Made by a program: the position numbers and the translations under genes. From the NCBI RefSeq assembly GCF_021155765.1, contig NC_060106.1, positions 17,634,031-17,698,030 on the forward strand: a stretch of DNA of 64,000 nucleotides, given 5' to 3'. Below the pieces are notes generated by a model, which was not told the DNA's origin, ran no database searches, and saw only the letters and a program-made list of their open reading frames with translations. Each line of letters begins with the position of its first letter. The stretch's first letter is position 1. This DNA comes from Diprion similis. Lineage: Eukaryota; Arthropoda; Insecta; Hymenoptera; Diprionidae. Of this stretch, positions 53,098 to 64,000 are shown one piece after another.

Positions 53098-53359
53098 CTA
53101 CTCAAATTTAAAATCCTTGCTGCATGGTGGGCATGTTGGCATGCAGGCAAGCTTGTGCGGAGAGCAAGGGAAGCATTTTGGAATACAAGGAATTTGAGGA
53201 CCACAGAGACTGCAGGATCCATAAGCTGGTTTGAAACATATTGGAGGGCAAGGGTAAGGTACAGAATTCACAAGAGAACATTTTGGACAAAGTGGTGAAG
53301 GTTGGCAACACTCGCCACTATGTGGAGGCGAGCAATGGACTTCTGTAACTCTACAACCG
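53098..53359 (-). pseudogene. Cys/Pro-rich gene, copy A, lacking its first exon
   Basis: Corresponds to exon 2 of the Cys/Pro-rich gene at 56743-57159. The frame is fully open (87 codons including stop) with the same Cys spacing, but the region that holds exon 1 in copy B is replaced here by unit 2 of the duplication. The alternative unspliced start of copy B (ATG at 57018) is ATA here. No start codon remains that would give the Cys-rich frame at full length. It is probably a recent pseudogene, unless a new promoter and start are used. Confidence 0.7.
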
Positions 53360-54954
53360 CTGCAGGGAATTATTTAATTTTTATTTTGATCAATGCTGAA
53401 CTGAAATTGAAAATTATGACTTGGTAGCAAATATGGGAGATGGAATATAACAAAGCAAGAAATGCATTGCGATGAAGCATAAATATCATCGAATTGATGG
53501 TAATCGTTAACTTAATATATAAGTGGGTTTCTTTTTCTATCTATATCTAGATTGTGGATATCATAAACGATTTTTTAAAACATTAATAAAACATATGTAT
53601 TTTTAAGGTTCACGGCCTATGCCTATGCTTGAATAAAAAGCAGAAGTTTTTTTCTTCAGGCATGGATTGAAATATTACCCTATATTGTATTTTTATATAC
53701 CTTTCATCGTCTTTATTACCTCTGTAATCAAGAGTTCAAACAGACAACTGTAAATCCGCGTTTACGTGACACTAAAAACTGAAAAACATGCTACTGATTG
53801 TGAGCCGGATATGGAATACATACTACACAATTTTATGTGTGCATTTCATAATAATTGTAACTGGTATGTGTATATAATGTAAGAACTGTACTTGTTGCCT
53901 GTCCAGTTAATGTTGAGAACAGTATCGAGTACATCAATTCTTTGAACAGTAATTCTAAAGGTATATACGCGCAAAAACAGTGATTTTAAATTATAATAAT
54001 CAATATTTGGTAATATTTCAAAGCAAATTGTCAATAAATTGTCTCTGCATCTGTGCAGTAGACATAAATACTTATTATTTTAAATGGAGAATTGCCAATA
54101 TTTTTAGCCTGTACAAATTTTCCGTAAATCAAAAAAAAAGTTGGAGAGTATTACTTTCAATTACATAATTTTGGTTTACAATCACAATGCAGTGTGCTTA
54201 TTATATTTTCCATAACGATGAATATTGTTTGGAAGAAAAGTTCTTTTCAATTTGGAAGTACGTTTTATCAGTTCCAAAGTTTCTATAACTTTCCAATATC
54301 TATGTTTTCGTGGGCGCATGTATGTCTATTTGTTGTATATGCGTGTATGAAAAAATTATTTCTCCTGAATCCCAGGAATGCGGCTTGTATTTTTGAATAT
54401 TGCTCGAATCTATTTACAAAAGGGTAGTACTGCAACTCCAAATAAATTCAAAATTCTGAAAATTTTCCTAGAATTTTATGAACTTTGATAAATTTAGTAC
54501 ATGATCTTGCATCTTTCATTTTGACGTTATTACATATTTTACCGCATTCTTTTTATTGCCAGTGGAAGCAAGAAAGATAGAACAACGGTCACCTTGAATT
54601 TCATACACAGAAACATACAGTTTCGATATATCAGAGTTTAGATAGCTTTAAGGTGATTCCAACATTATTTCTCTCTTTTTCAGATTTATGCTGTTTCTTG
54701 GTATTAATATATAAAAGTTCATTGTTATCATTCGCTGGTTTCAAATTTGGCGGGCGTGCTAATTCGCTGTAGATTTCCCTATTTAAACATCCAATGTACT
54801 AAAACTGTGCTATTGAGAACTCGGAATGTGATCATCTGTTATTACATGCAGTAAAGATGCTTAACTTTTTTGTTCATCCGACTAGTTATAAATTAGAATA
54901 GCACTCTACCTTGAGCTTTGCTCACGATAACTTTTGTATACAGAGGTTTCTGAA
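53360..54954. other. Spacer between duplication units, with unit-2 upstream repeat and an extra segment
   Basis: 53474-54076 matches the sequence upstream of DHDH copy A. About 54077-54863 has no counterpart in unit 1, so it is either an insertion in unit 2 or a deletion in unit 1. 54864-54954 resumes the DHDH-proximal promoter match. No coding exon supported. Confidence 0.7.
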
Positions 54955-57115
54955 ATGGCACTGCGTTGGGGTATAGCAGGTGCAGGAAAGATATCTCATG
55001 ACTTTGTAACAGCCTTGGCTAGCTTACCTGCAGAAGAGCATACTGTTGTCGGGATAGCAGCACGTGATCTCTCACGGGCTCAAACTTTTGCAAACCTTCA
55101 CAAAATTGAAAATGCTTACGGAAATTATAAAGATCTTGCCAATGATCCCAACGTCGGTAAGTTAGTTGCATTCTGATACATCGAATAGAAATGTTGAAGA
55201 TCCATGAGCGTATGACGAACCTCTGAATGTCTTATTCGAAAGTTTTCCATCGATCTAATGGTGTATCTTACTCAATAGAAATTGTACATATTGGAGTATT
55301 AATACCACAACATCTTGAGGTTGCCAAGCTGATGTTGAACAATGGCAAGCATGTGCTGTGCGAGAAGCCTTTGACGTTGAACTTGAAACAAACCACAGAA
55401 CTCATTAATCTGGCAAAGGCGAAGGGTTTATTTTTGATGGAAGCTGTCTGGAGTCGCTGTTTTCCAATATATGAATGGATCAAAAAAGAAATTGATTCTG
55501 GAAATTTGGGAGAAGTTAAACAAGTTATCGTTTCTTTTGGATATTCAGCACTAAACCTTGACAGATTAATGTAGGTGCAGTTATAAGATGATATTGCTCT
55601 GGCGAATATAGATTCTATTTCTATTTAGTTTGAAAGTTGATTGTTACCTCCTCAAACAAGCGTAGCGTTAAAATTTCGAAAACACAGTAGAACTCATCCA
55701 TGTTTCTACATTTTGGGGGTTTCATGACAACTCAAAATTGCAGTATATATGTTTTGTTGATAATCCAAACTAATTGTTTCAGGAAAAAAGATCTAGGAGG
55801 AGGTGGTATATTAGATTTGGGAGTTTACGTATTACAATTTGTGTCATTTGTGTACAATGGCGAGAAGCCAATTTCTATAAAGGCTAGTGGTCATCTGAAT
55901 GAGGATGGCATTGATATTTCCATGTCTGCGACACTTTTATACAAAGAAGGTCGTACCGCAACGGTTATGACACACTGCCACGTGGAGCTACCCAACGACG
56001 CTATTATTGTAGGCACAAAGGGTACCTTGCGGGTACCTTTGTTTCGGTGCCCAACTGAAATTGTGCTGCCATCAGGTGAGACGAAGTCTATCACCTTACC
56101 TGAGCCGAAACTTCCACTCAATTTCATCAATTCTGTTGGTCTCGGATACGAAGCAATGGAAGTCCGGCGATGTCTTCGTGCTGGTAATAGACTATAATAC
56201 ACAGATAATCAATTGATAGAACCTCATGTAAGCGCGTATACATATGTGCTAATGGAGTTTTGTTTTACAGGATTAAAGGAGAGTCCCCTGGTTTCTCATC
56301 AAGCGTCATTGCTTCTTGCAGAACAAGAGGATGAATTACGTAGACAAATAGGCGTAGTTTATGCAGAGGATTAACAAGTCATCGAACTTAATAGATTACT
56401 GATATACAGCAGATGGTATTGCGTGCTTTCAATTTTTTATCCAACCACATTGAAGAGTTATATTCACATTTGTATATTGTGTAATAAACATGTACTTTTC
56501 AAACAGCGTAAACAAATTTGTTTCAAATCTATTTACAGTGTACGATTAGAAATGCAATATTACTAAAGTTAAAATAAGATATTATCCTTGTTTGCCATGT
56601 TCATTTTATTTATGTCAAACTAATAGTTTTATTTGATTCATCTTCAACGACAGCTTTTAGCATCTATATACTTGCGAAGCTACAAAAGAAAACAATAAAT
56701 TTTTAAACTGCATTGAACGTAAATACAATATACACAGATATTCTAATCAAATTTGAAATCCTTACTGCATGGTGGGCATGTTGGCATGCAGGCAAGCTTG
56801 TGCGGAGAGCAAGGGAAGCATTTTGGAATACAAGGAATGTAAGGACCACAGGGACTGCAGGGTCCACAAGCTGCTTTGAAACATATTGGAGGGCAAGCGT
56901 ACGGTGCAGAATTCACAGGAGAACATTTTGGACAAAGTGGTGAAGGTTGGCAACACTCGCTACTATGTGGAGGCGAGCAATGGACTTCTGTAACTCTACA
57001 ACCGCTGCAGGGAATCATTTAATTTTTATTTTGATCAATGCTGAACTGAAATTGAAAATTATGACTTGGTAGCAAATATGGGAGATGGAATATAACAAAA
57101 AAAGAAATGCATTGC
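53474..57115. repeat. Tandem duplication, unit 2
   Basis: Second unit: upstream repeat, extra segment (54077-54863), DHDH copy B and exon 2 plus part of the intron of the Cys/Pro-rich gene. Similarity to unit 1 ends at about 57115 (ATTGC), exactly where unit 1 jumps to the next unit. Confidence 0.85.
54955..56374 (+). CDS. DHDH: Dihydrodiol dehydrogenase-like oxidoreductase, copy B
   Basis: Four exons identical in length and phase to copy A: 54955-55156, 55279-55570, 55783-56183, 56271-56374; 332 aa. Rossmann motif [22 protein letters not shown] and [13 protein letters not shown] are all kept, so the enzyme should be active. Differences from copy A are scattered substitutions (for example Val3 to Leu, PTYEW to PIYEW, ISAPSI to YSALNL near the exon 2 end), with no frameshift or stop. 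The immediate promoter is also duplicated, but an extra ~790 bp lies farther upstream in this copy only. AATAAA at about 56480. Confidence 0.93.
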
Positions 57116-57159
57116 CACTATGTCATCATGATATGTTGACATTAAAATACTCACGACAT
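56743..57159 (-). CDS. Cys/Pro-rich small protein, copy B (intact)
   Basis: Minus strand. The preferred model has a 5-nt coding part of exon 1 (57159-57155, ATGTC, donor GTGAGT) spliced to 57004-56743, giving 88 aa. The alternative is an unspliced start at 57018, giving 91 aa. The protein is built of short Cys/Pro units: ECCQPSPLCPKCSP, CGPCSPCGP, PCIPKCFPCSP, MPTCPPCSK. There is no signal peptide. The composition resembles the Drosophila Mst(3)CGP male-specific sperm-tail proteins (CGP repeats), so a structural sperm protein is one guess. Homology is not shown. Exon 2 is duplicated at 53098-53359. Confidence 0.6.
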
Positions 57160-57635
57160 GACTGTTTGTTTAATGAGGATGAAGATGCTGGTAAAGTGAA
57201 AATTTAGTGGAATTTAAAATACAAACTTTCAGATTTAGCGAATGATTGATGCAAACAAGAATTTGCAAACATTAGAGTTCAGAAATAATCAAATGCTTTT
57301 GTTACGCAGGTGTGTTAATGACTGGAATATAACAGATTCTGAGAAACTCTAAAAATTTCTCTATCGTTTGATTGGGATAGGAAAACACAACCGCCAGTTA
57401 GCGTCAAAATCTTGGAAAAACTTGTCAGTTCAAAGTTCAAAACGTCATCCAACAGCTAGGATAACAACTGATTTATCTTCATTTTTTATTCATACATGAC
57501 TTATTTTTCCTCTTTTCGTTAATCCAAAATCAACAAATTTTAGACCTGGCTATAAAATAAATACCAAGTAAACATTATTACCTCTGTTGCTTGATCTCTA
57601 GTTTCATTCTTATCTTTATAAACTTATTCTTTGCA
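57160..57635. promoter_or_regulatory. Shared upstream region of two divergent Cys/Pro-rich genes
   Basis: 476 bp between opposite start codons. The region is AT-rich and shows no other gene. The head-to-head arrangement suggests co-regulated expression from one bidirectional promoter; this is inference. Confidence 0.45.
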
Positions 57636-58086
57636 ATGTGTAATAAAAATCAATCTCACAAAACTGCTTGTTGGAATGAAATGGAAGAATTGAAATACTT
57701 GATTTGCGCAATCGACTGCTGGTAAGTTATGTCTGATAATAATATAATTTATCGTTGCCATGTTCACAAATATTCACATATTGACATATTGCATTTTCAG
57801 CAAGTGTCGGCATGTTCTGCCACCGCCATCCTGCTCAATCATGTTACCTCCTCGCATAGAAGAGGTACCCTGCATTCTACCATCCCAAAGACCAGTTTGC
57901 CGTCCACCAAAGCCGTGCTGTCCGCCCATTTTCCTAGGACCTTGTTGTCCTAGTCCTCTGCCACCACCGCCACCGCCACGTTGCCCTCCGCCCCCGCCAA
58001 CTGGACCTCCTTGCTGTCCACCTTGCTCACCTCTCCCATGTTATCCAAGTATTTGCTTTTTTATTTCCTACATATTGCTTTTATAA
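57636..58086 (+). CDS. Cys/Pro-rich protein, second family
   Basis: Two exons: 57636-57721 and 57801-58086; 123 aa. The first exon (MCNKNQSHKTACW...) ends at a donor (CTG|GTAAGT) and joins in frame to a CAAGTGTCGG exon start. The second exon is dominated by Cys and Pro (PKPCCPP, PLPPPPPPRCPPPPP, GPPCCPPCSPLPC) and ends with a short hydrophobic tail. No signal peptide is evident. It is divergently paired with the Cys/Pro-rich gene at 56743-57159 but is not a simple copy of it. AATAAA signals at about 58253 and 58273. Function unknown. Confidence 0.6.
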
Positions 58087-58523
58087 TTCTGTGACATATC
58101 ATTCTCGGTTGCCAAGTCAAGAATTATTGGAACGAGTCTTTGTTGTTTCTTATACAGAACCATATTGCTGAGGGTGTGAAGAATTCTGAACCGTTGGTGT
58201 TGTGTTCAAAAGATCAACACTGTGAATAAATGTTCTCCAATGTGGTTAATGAGAATAAAGATTGAAGCGAAATAAATAATTGTGAAATTTCATAGATTGC
58301 TTCATGAAATCTAAAAGGAATTTAATGTGTACTGGTATGCAAATTAAAAACACTTATTATCATTCTTGCAAAAGAAACATCCGGCCTCTATTTATCAAAG
58401 TTTAATAATTACAATTATTTACATTTTTCAAGATGCAGAGCAATTAGTCTATATATATTAGGTATAGCTCAACTTGAAATCAAATCAAATATATCAAGAG
58501 AAAAATTAACAATATAGATACCC
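58087..58523. other. Convergent gap before KIN17
   Basis: 437 bp with the 3' ends of the plus-strand Cys/Pro-rich gene and of KIN17. Two AATAAA signals serve the plus strand. No exon seen. Confidence 0.6.
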
Positions 58524-59729
58524 TCAGAAATTATTGATTTTACAGACATCCTCGTAGGGTAATCGTTTAACAACTAGCCCTTTATCACGTTCAAGCAATT
58601 CTACATCGACACTGAATTCTTCAAGACGAACTTTTTTCAGTGCAGCTATGGCTCCTTGAAATTGTCCTTTCAGAATTGTTACCGGCTTTCCAATTGCCGG
58701 TATAACAGTTTCCAGATGTTCTTGATCCAGTCTTAACACGTGGTCCTTGACTTCGGTTGGGCTTGTGAGCTTTACTCGTGCAATACAGCAAGGTGCTGTG
58801 TCTTCTGGCAATTGTACAATACCTTTGGCCCGGTGATATTTTTCTCCTAGTGATCTTGTTACCACTTTTACCACTAATCCATCTCGCAACCATCCTTCAT
58901 CCTTCTCAATTTTAATATTAATAGCATCTTTCTTCTTTTCGTTTTTCTCATTACGTTGTTCTTGCTTAATTTTTTTATTCGACACGTACTCAAACTCTGA
59001 CAATTGCTCGTCAGCTCCCGAGTTTCCTCTCTTCTTTTTCAACTTATTGTCCGATGTAAAGCTAATGCTGGGCCCTACCACAGGCGCAGGCTTCGGTTTT
59101 AGTTTGAGTTCCAGAACAAGAGGCTTATCCTGCTCCGGTCTTTCTAACGGCTTTTTGAACTCGCTTGAATCTTCATCCGTCTCTTGACGACCGCGTTCAA
59201 CCTGCTTCTCAATAAAATCCATCATGCGTTCCTGGTCATCTTTGTCCATTCTTTCCTTCTTAGCCTTTTTTTCTTGCGCTGCAAGTGTTTCGGGATCCCG
59301 ATCGATGTATGTTACAAACCATCCCTTCTCAGTTTCATCTACGACGCATTGACCACTTCGTCCTAACCATTTGACGAAACCTGTTAAACTCAACCACTTT
59401 GTCGCGTTCATGTGTATGTGATCTCTGTCGGCTATGTAATCCTGGTAAACTCTGTTGGCTGGGACTCGCTTTGTGCCAAATTGACGCTTAAGTAAGTTTA
59501 TATATCCCTGAGAAAATTCTCGAGAAAATTCGTCCATGTATTTGCCAGCGTTATCGGCGAACAGCAATAGCTGCCGCTGATGCGATTCAGACATCGTATG
59601 GCACTTGAAGCCATTCTCATCACGACATTGTTTTTGACACATTTGACAGTACCATCTTAGCTTTTGTAATCCCTTAGCTTTTATCTTGTTCGCAATGTAT
59701 TTTGGTGTCCCAACTTCGTGTTTACCCAT
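58524..59729 (-). CDS. Kin17: KIN17 DNA/RNA-binding protein
   Basis: A single uninterrupted 401-aa frame; human KIN is 393 aa. The N terminus MGKHEVGTPKYIANKIKAKG is characteristic. A C2H2-type zinc finger uses Cys28, Cys31, His44 and His50. A winged-helix domain follows (about residues 50-160, including DHIHMNATKWLSLTGFVKWL). A charged coiled-coil/linker (about 160-280) with basic clusters precedes the C-terminal tandem SH3-like/KOW region (about 285-401: GWLRDGLVVKVV, KGIVQLPEDTAPC, VTILKGQFQGA). KIN17 acts in the nucleus in DNA replication/repair and associates with spliceosomes. The lack of introns contrasts with its neighbours. It is head-to-head with TMEM209. Confidence 0.97.
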   Translation of the reverse strand: MGKHEVGTPKYIANKIKAKGLQKLRWYCQMCQKQCRDENGFKCHTMSESHQRQLLLFADNAGKYMDEFSREFSQGYINLLKRQFGTKRVPANRVYQDYIADRDHIHMNATKWLSLTGFVKWLGRSGQCVVDETEKGWFVTYIDRDPETLAAQEKKAKKERMDKDDQERMMDFIEKQVERGRQETDEDSSEFKKPLERPEQDKPLVLELKLKPKPAPVVGPSISFTSDNKLKKKRGNSGADEQLSEFEYVSNKKIKQEQRNEKNEKKKDAINIKIEKDEGWLRDGLVVKVVTRSLGEKYHRAKGIVQLPEDTAPCCIARVKLTSPTEVKDHVLRLDQEHLETVIPAIGKPVTILKGQFQGAIAALKKVRLEEFSVDVELLERDKGLVVKRLPYEDVCKINNF

Positions 59730-60315
59730 TTTGATTTGTGACTATTTATTACAACGAGAAGTTACTGAATATCCACGTTCACTCAGTGCTTGCTGAATAT
59801 TGACTGTCCGGACGGAGTTTTAGGCCCCGTTTTTTCATTTACTTATATTTCAACGGTATACATAATTTAAACGTATCACTCGTAACTTTGCAGTACGTCA
59901 AGCAATTACACACAACGGATTTCTTGAGAGATATCATCCACCAATAAAGTATAGTCCACACATTATTAGTTGATTACAATATAAAGTTTGACTATCAACA
60001 GCGTTACCAGATTTCCTGCTGATTTCTTTACGTCAACACAAGATTTTGAGGTTACTGTGTTCTGTGCACTAATCGCGTACTTTGTAAAGTCTGGTTTTCA
60101 CAAGAGCGACAAGCATAGCATGTCGCTGGCATGAAATAGCTGCTTTCGTAACACAAGTCCTGGTGACGCTGCTTGCGAATATTTACTGGCTTGGCGCATT
60201 GGCGCGTGTGTGCTTGCGAGTGAGCGAAGGTGATTGATTTGTTTTGTATAATATAAATTCAGGTTGAACGGATCAGATATTTTAATTCAATTATTTTTCG
60301 AACAAAATCAGCAAC
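59730..60315. promoter_or_regulatory. Bidirectional promoter region KIN17 / TMEM209
   Basis: 586 bp between the opposite start codons of two housekeeping genes. A GGCGCATTGGCGCG stretch lies near 60195. It must hold both core promoters, since no other gene is present. Confidence 0.6.
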
Positions 60316-62894
<2,579 letters not shown>

Positions 62895-63185
62895 GACTGA
62901 TTAGTGTACTAGAATGTGAACCTATAATTGAATAACACTGTATTGTATAACACAATTCATTCGTCATCTATTTTCACACATCTAGGTACGAAAAACAAGA
63001 TTCCTTTCGAAATCGCATAATTCATAATATCGTTGAGTCTCCAATGGTGTAATAAATGATTTTTGTATGAATTTTAAACTTAATTGGTTTTGTAATTATT
63101 TGATGATATTTTTCTGGGGGTGATTTGGGAGAGTGTCTGCAATTATTTGTTGAGTTCGAAGTGCTTGATCAATCTTTATGATCCA
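62895..63185. other. TMEM209 3' region
   Basis: About 290 bp of 3' UTR and flank with AATAAA at about 63051, ending where the dispersed repeat starts. Confidence 0.6.
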
Positions 63186-63552
63186 ACCATACCTATGCTT
63201 GAATTAAGAGCAGAATTTTTTTTTGCTCAGGCAGGGATTAAATTTTTACCCGATCTTTGTATTGCAACTGTGTTGATCTTAGAACTCGTACGACTGCACT
63301 ATGAGAATAGTGCTCAGAGTGAAGTCCCTTAACATCTGGAAAAAGTAAAAATGAACAATAAAGTATTTTTTATATATCTTTTGTCATCTTTATTACCTCT
63401 GTAACCAAGAGTTCAAACAGATGACTGTAATTCCGTGTATACCCTCTCTAAAAAATGAAAGATATGTTGCTGAGCTGAATTTGGAATAAATACTACACAA
63501 TATATGTTATTTGTACATTACATAATAATTGTAATTGGTATGAATATAATGT
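63186..63552 (+). repeat. Third copy of the repeat found upstream of both DHDH genes
   Basis: Shares ordered blocks with 50926-51170 and 53622-53880: CCTATGCTTGA, CAGAA followed by a T run and CAGGCA, then TCTTTATTACCTCTGTAA, AAGAGTTCAAACAGA, TACTACACAAT and CATAATAATTGTAA. It carries an extra ~130 bp in its middle. Same orientation as the other two, about 10 kb away, with no gene attached. Confidence 0.75.
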
Positions 63553-63599
63553 GAGACTTTTTGAAAGTGTCTTCAAAATGACCCTCTTGGATCGACGTA

Positions 63600-64000
63600 A
63601 TCCTGCATTCGTGGGGGTTTTCTGCGTTCGTGGGGGTCCTATTGATCAAGAAAGGGTCATACAAATCGATTCTGAGACAACAGATTTTTCACTCAAAAAA
63701 GAAGTAAGGCCTTTGGATTTTTGGGGAAAATTTCGACGATTCCGAAAAGTGCTGGAATAAATTTTTGCATGCCCCATTCCGACGTAATTTTGCGAGAGAA
63801 ATCGATTAAGCGCAGTCCCAATACGCTGCGAACAACGCATCAAAAGTTACAGCCGAAAAACTGGAGATTTTCGTCGTCATTTCTCTGCCGTTGGTCCGAC
63901 GCTCTTTTTTATGTGTTTTCTGAGTTCCTTGGGGTCAAATTACTCTAGAGATGGTCGTACAAATCGATTCCGAGTCGAAAAATTTTCGGCTCCGAAAATG
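63600..64000 (+). repeat. Start of a ~298-bp tandem repeat, cut by the window edge
   Basis: TTTTCTGCGTTCGTGGGGGTC at 63618 and a diverged counterpart at 63916 are both followed at the same spacing by GTACAAATCGATTC-type sequence and an AATTTTTC/GATTTTTC stretch. The period is about 298 bp. No coding frame is supported. It may be satellite DNA or two nearby copies of a dispersed element. Confidence 0.55.

Larger units (their letters stand above)
50783..53470. repeat. Tandem duplication, unit 1
   Basis: About 2.7 kb containing upstream repeat, DHDH copy A and the second exon of a Cys/Pro-rich gene. Unit 2 (53474-57115) repeats the same order and orientation at high similarity in exons, introns and flanks. 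The junction is at about 53470-53474, where sequence from the Cys-rich gene intron passes directly into sequence found at 50783. Confidence 0.85.

Noticed and set aside
53068-53311. Plus-strand frame and alternate minus-strand frame over the Cys-rich exon
   Set aside because: Shadows of the Cys-rich frame; the same shadows recur in copy B because the DNA is duplicated.
63120-63332. 70-codon frame within the dispersed repeat
   Set aside because: Not conserved as a frame in the other two repeat copies, so unlikely to be coding.

Overview
The window looks like AT-rich nuclear DNA from an insect, probably a hymenopteran. The grounds are spliced genes with short introns (often about 70-200 bp), insect-type orthologues (a lowfat/LIX1-like gene, a membrane-anchored PEP-synthase/rifampicin-phosphotransferase-like gene), a TTAGG-like tract and no bacterial features. 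The order assignment is inference. All gene models were spliced by hand from reading frame, splice signals and remembered family similarity. No database was consulted.

Layout. 1-4.06 kb: non-coding, with TA microsatellites. 4.06-7.04 kb (+): CLPTM1L, with a GC-AG intron. 8.94-15.34 kb (+): a 19-exon PEP-synthase-like/RPH-like phosphotransferase with an N-terminal membrane anchor. It converges on Sec5/EXOC2 (15.70-19.52 kb, -). The space between Sec5 and the next gene holds a palindromic MITE with a perfect 8-bp target duplication. 21.23-24.42 kb (+): an unidentified basic nuclear-type protein. It converges on TACC (26.01-34.99 kb, -), which has a short alternative first exon. 38.60-42.19 kb (-): cyclin E, with E2F-like sites upstream and a C-terminal Fbw7-type phosphodegron. 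45.62-47.05 kb (+): lowfat/LIX1-like. It converges on mitochondrial ClpP (48.19-49.45 kb, -).

50.8-57.1 kb is an accessory region. A unit carrying a dihydrodiol-dehydrogenase-like (DHDH) gene and a Cys/Pro-rich gene has been tandemly duplicated. Both DHDH copies are intact. The duplication breakpoint removed the first exon of one Cys/Pro-rich copy. The intact Cys/Pro-rich copy lies head-to-head with a second, different Cys/Pro-rich gene (57.64-58.09 kb, +). Then come intronless KIN17 (58.52-59.73 kb, -) and, head-to-head with it, TMEM209 (60.32-62.89 kb, +). The end of the window holds a third copy of a repeat found upstream of both DHDH genes, and the start of what looks like a ~298-bp tandem repeat that runs off the edge.

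Most genes are housekeeping or cell-cycle functions: membrane lipid handling (CLPTM1L), exocytosis (Sec5), spindle (TACC), G1/S entry (cyclin E), Fat/Dachsous signalling (lowfat), mitochondrial proteolysis (ClpP), DNA/RNA binding (KIN17) and nuclear envelope (TMEM209). I see no operon-like logic beyond shared intergenic regions between divergent genes. I found no convincing wholly new multi-gene system. The most distinctive material is the duplicated DHDH/Cys-rich unit with its recombination breakpoint, the Cys/Pro-rich gene pair, the MITE, the unidentified 675-aa protein and the anchored RPH-like enzyme.
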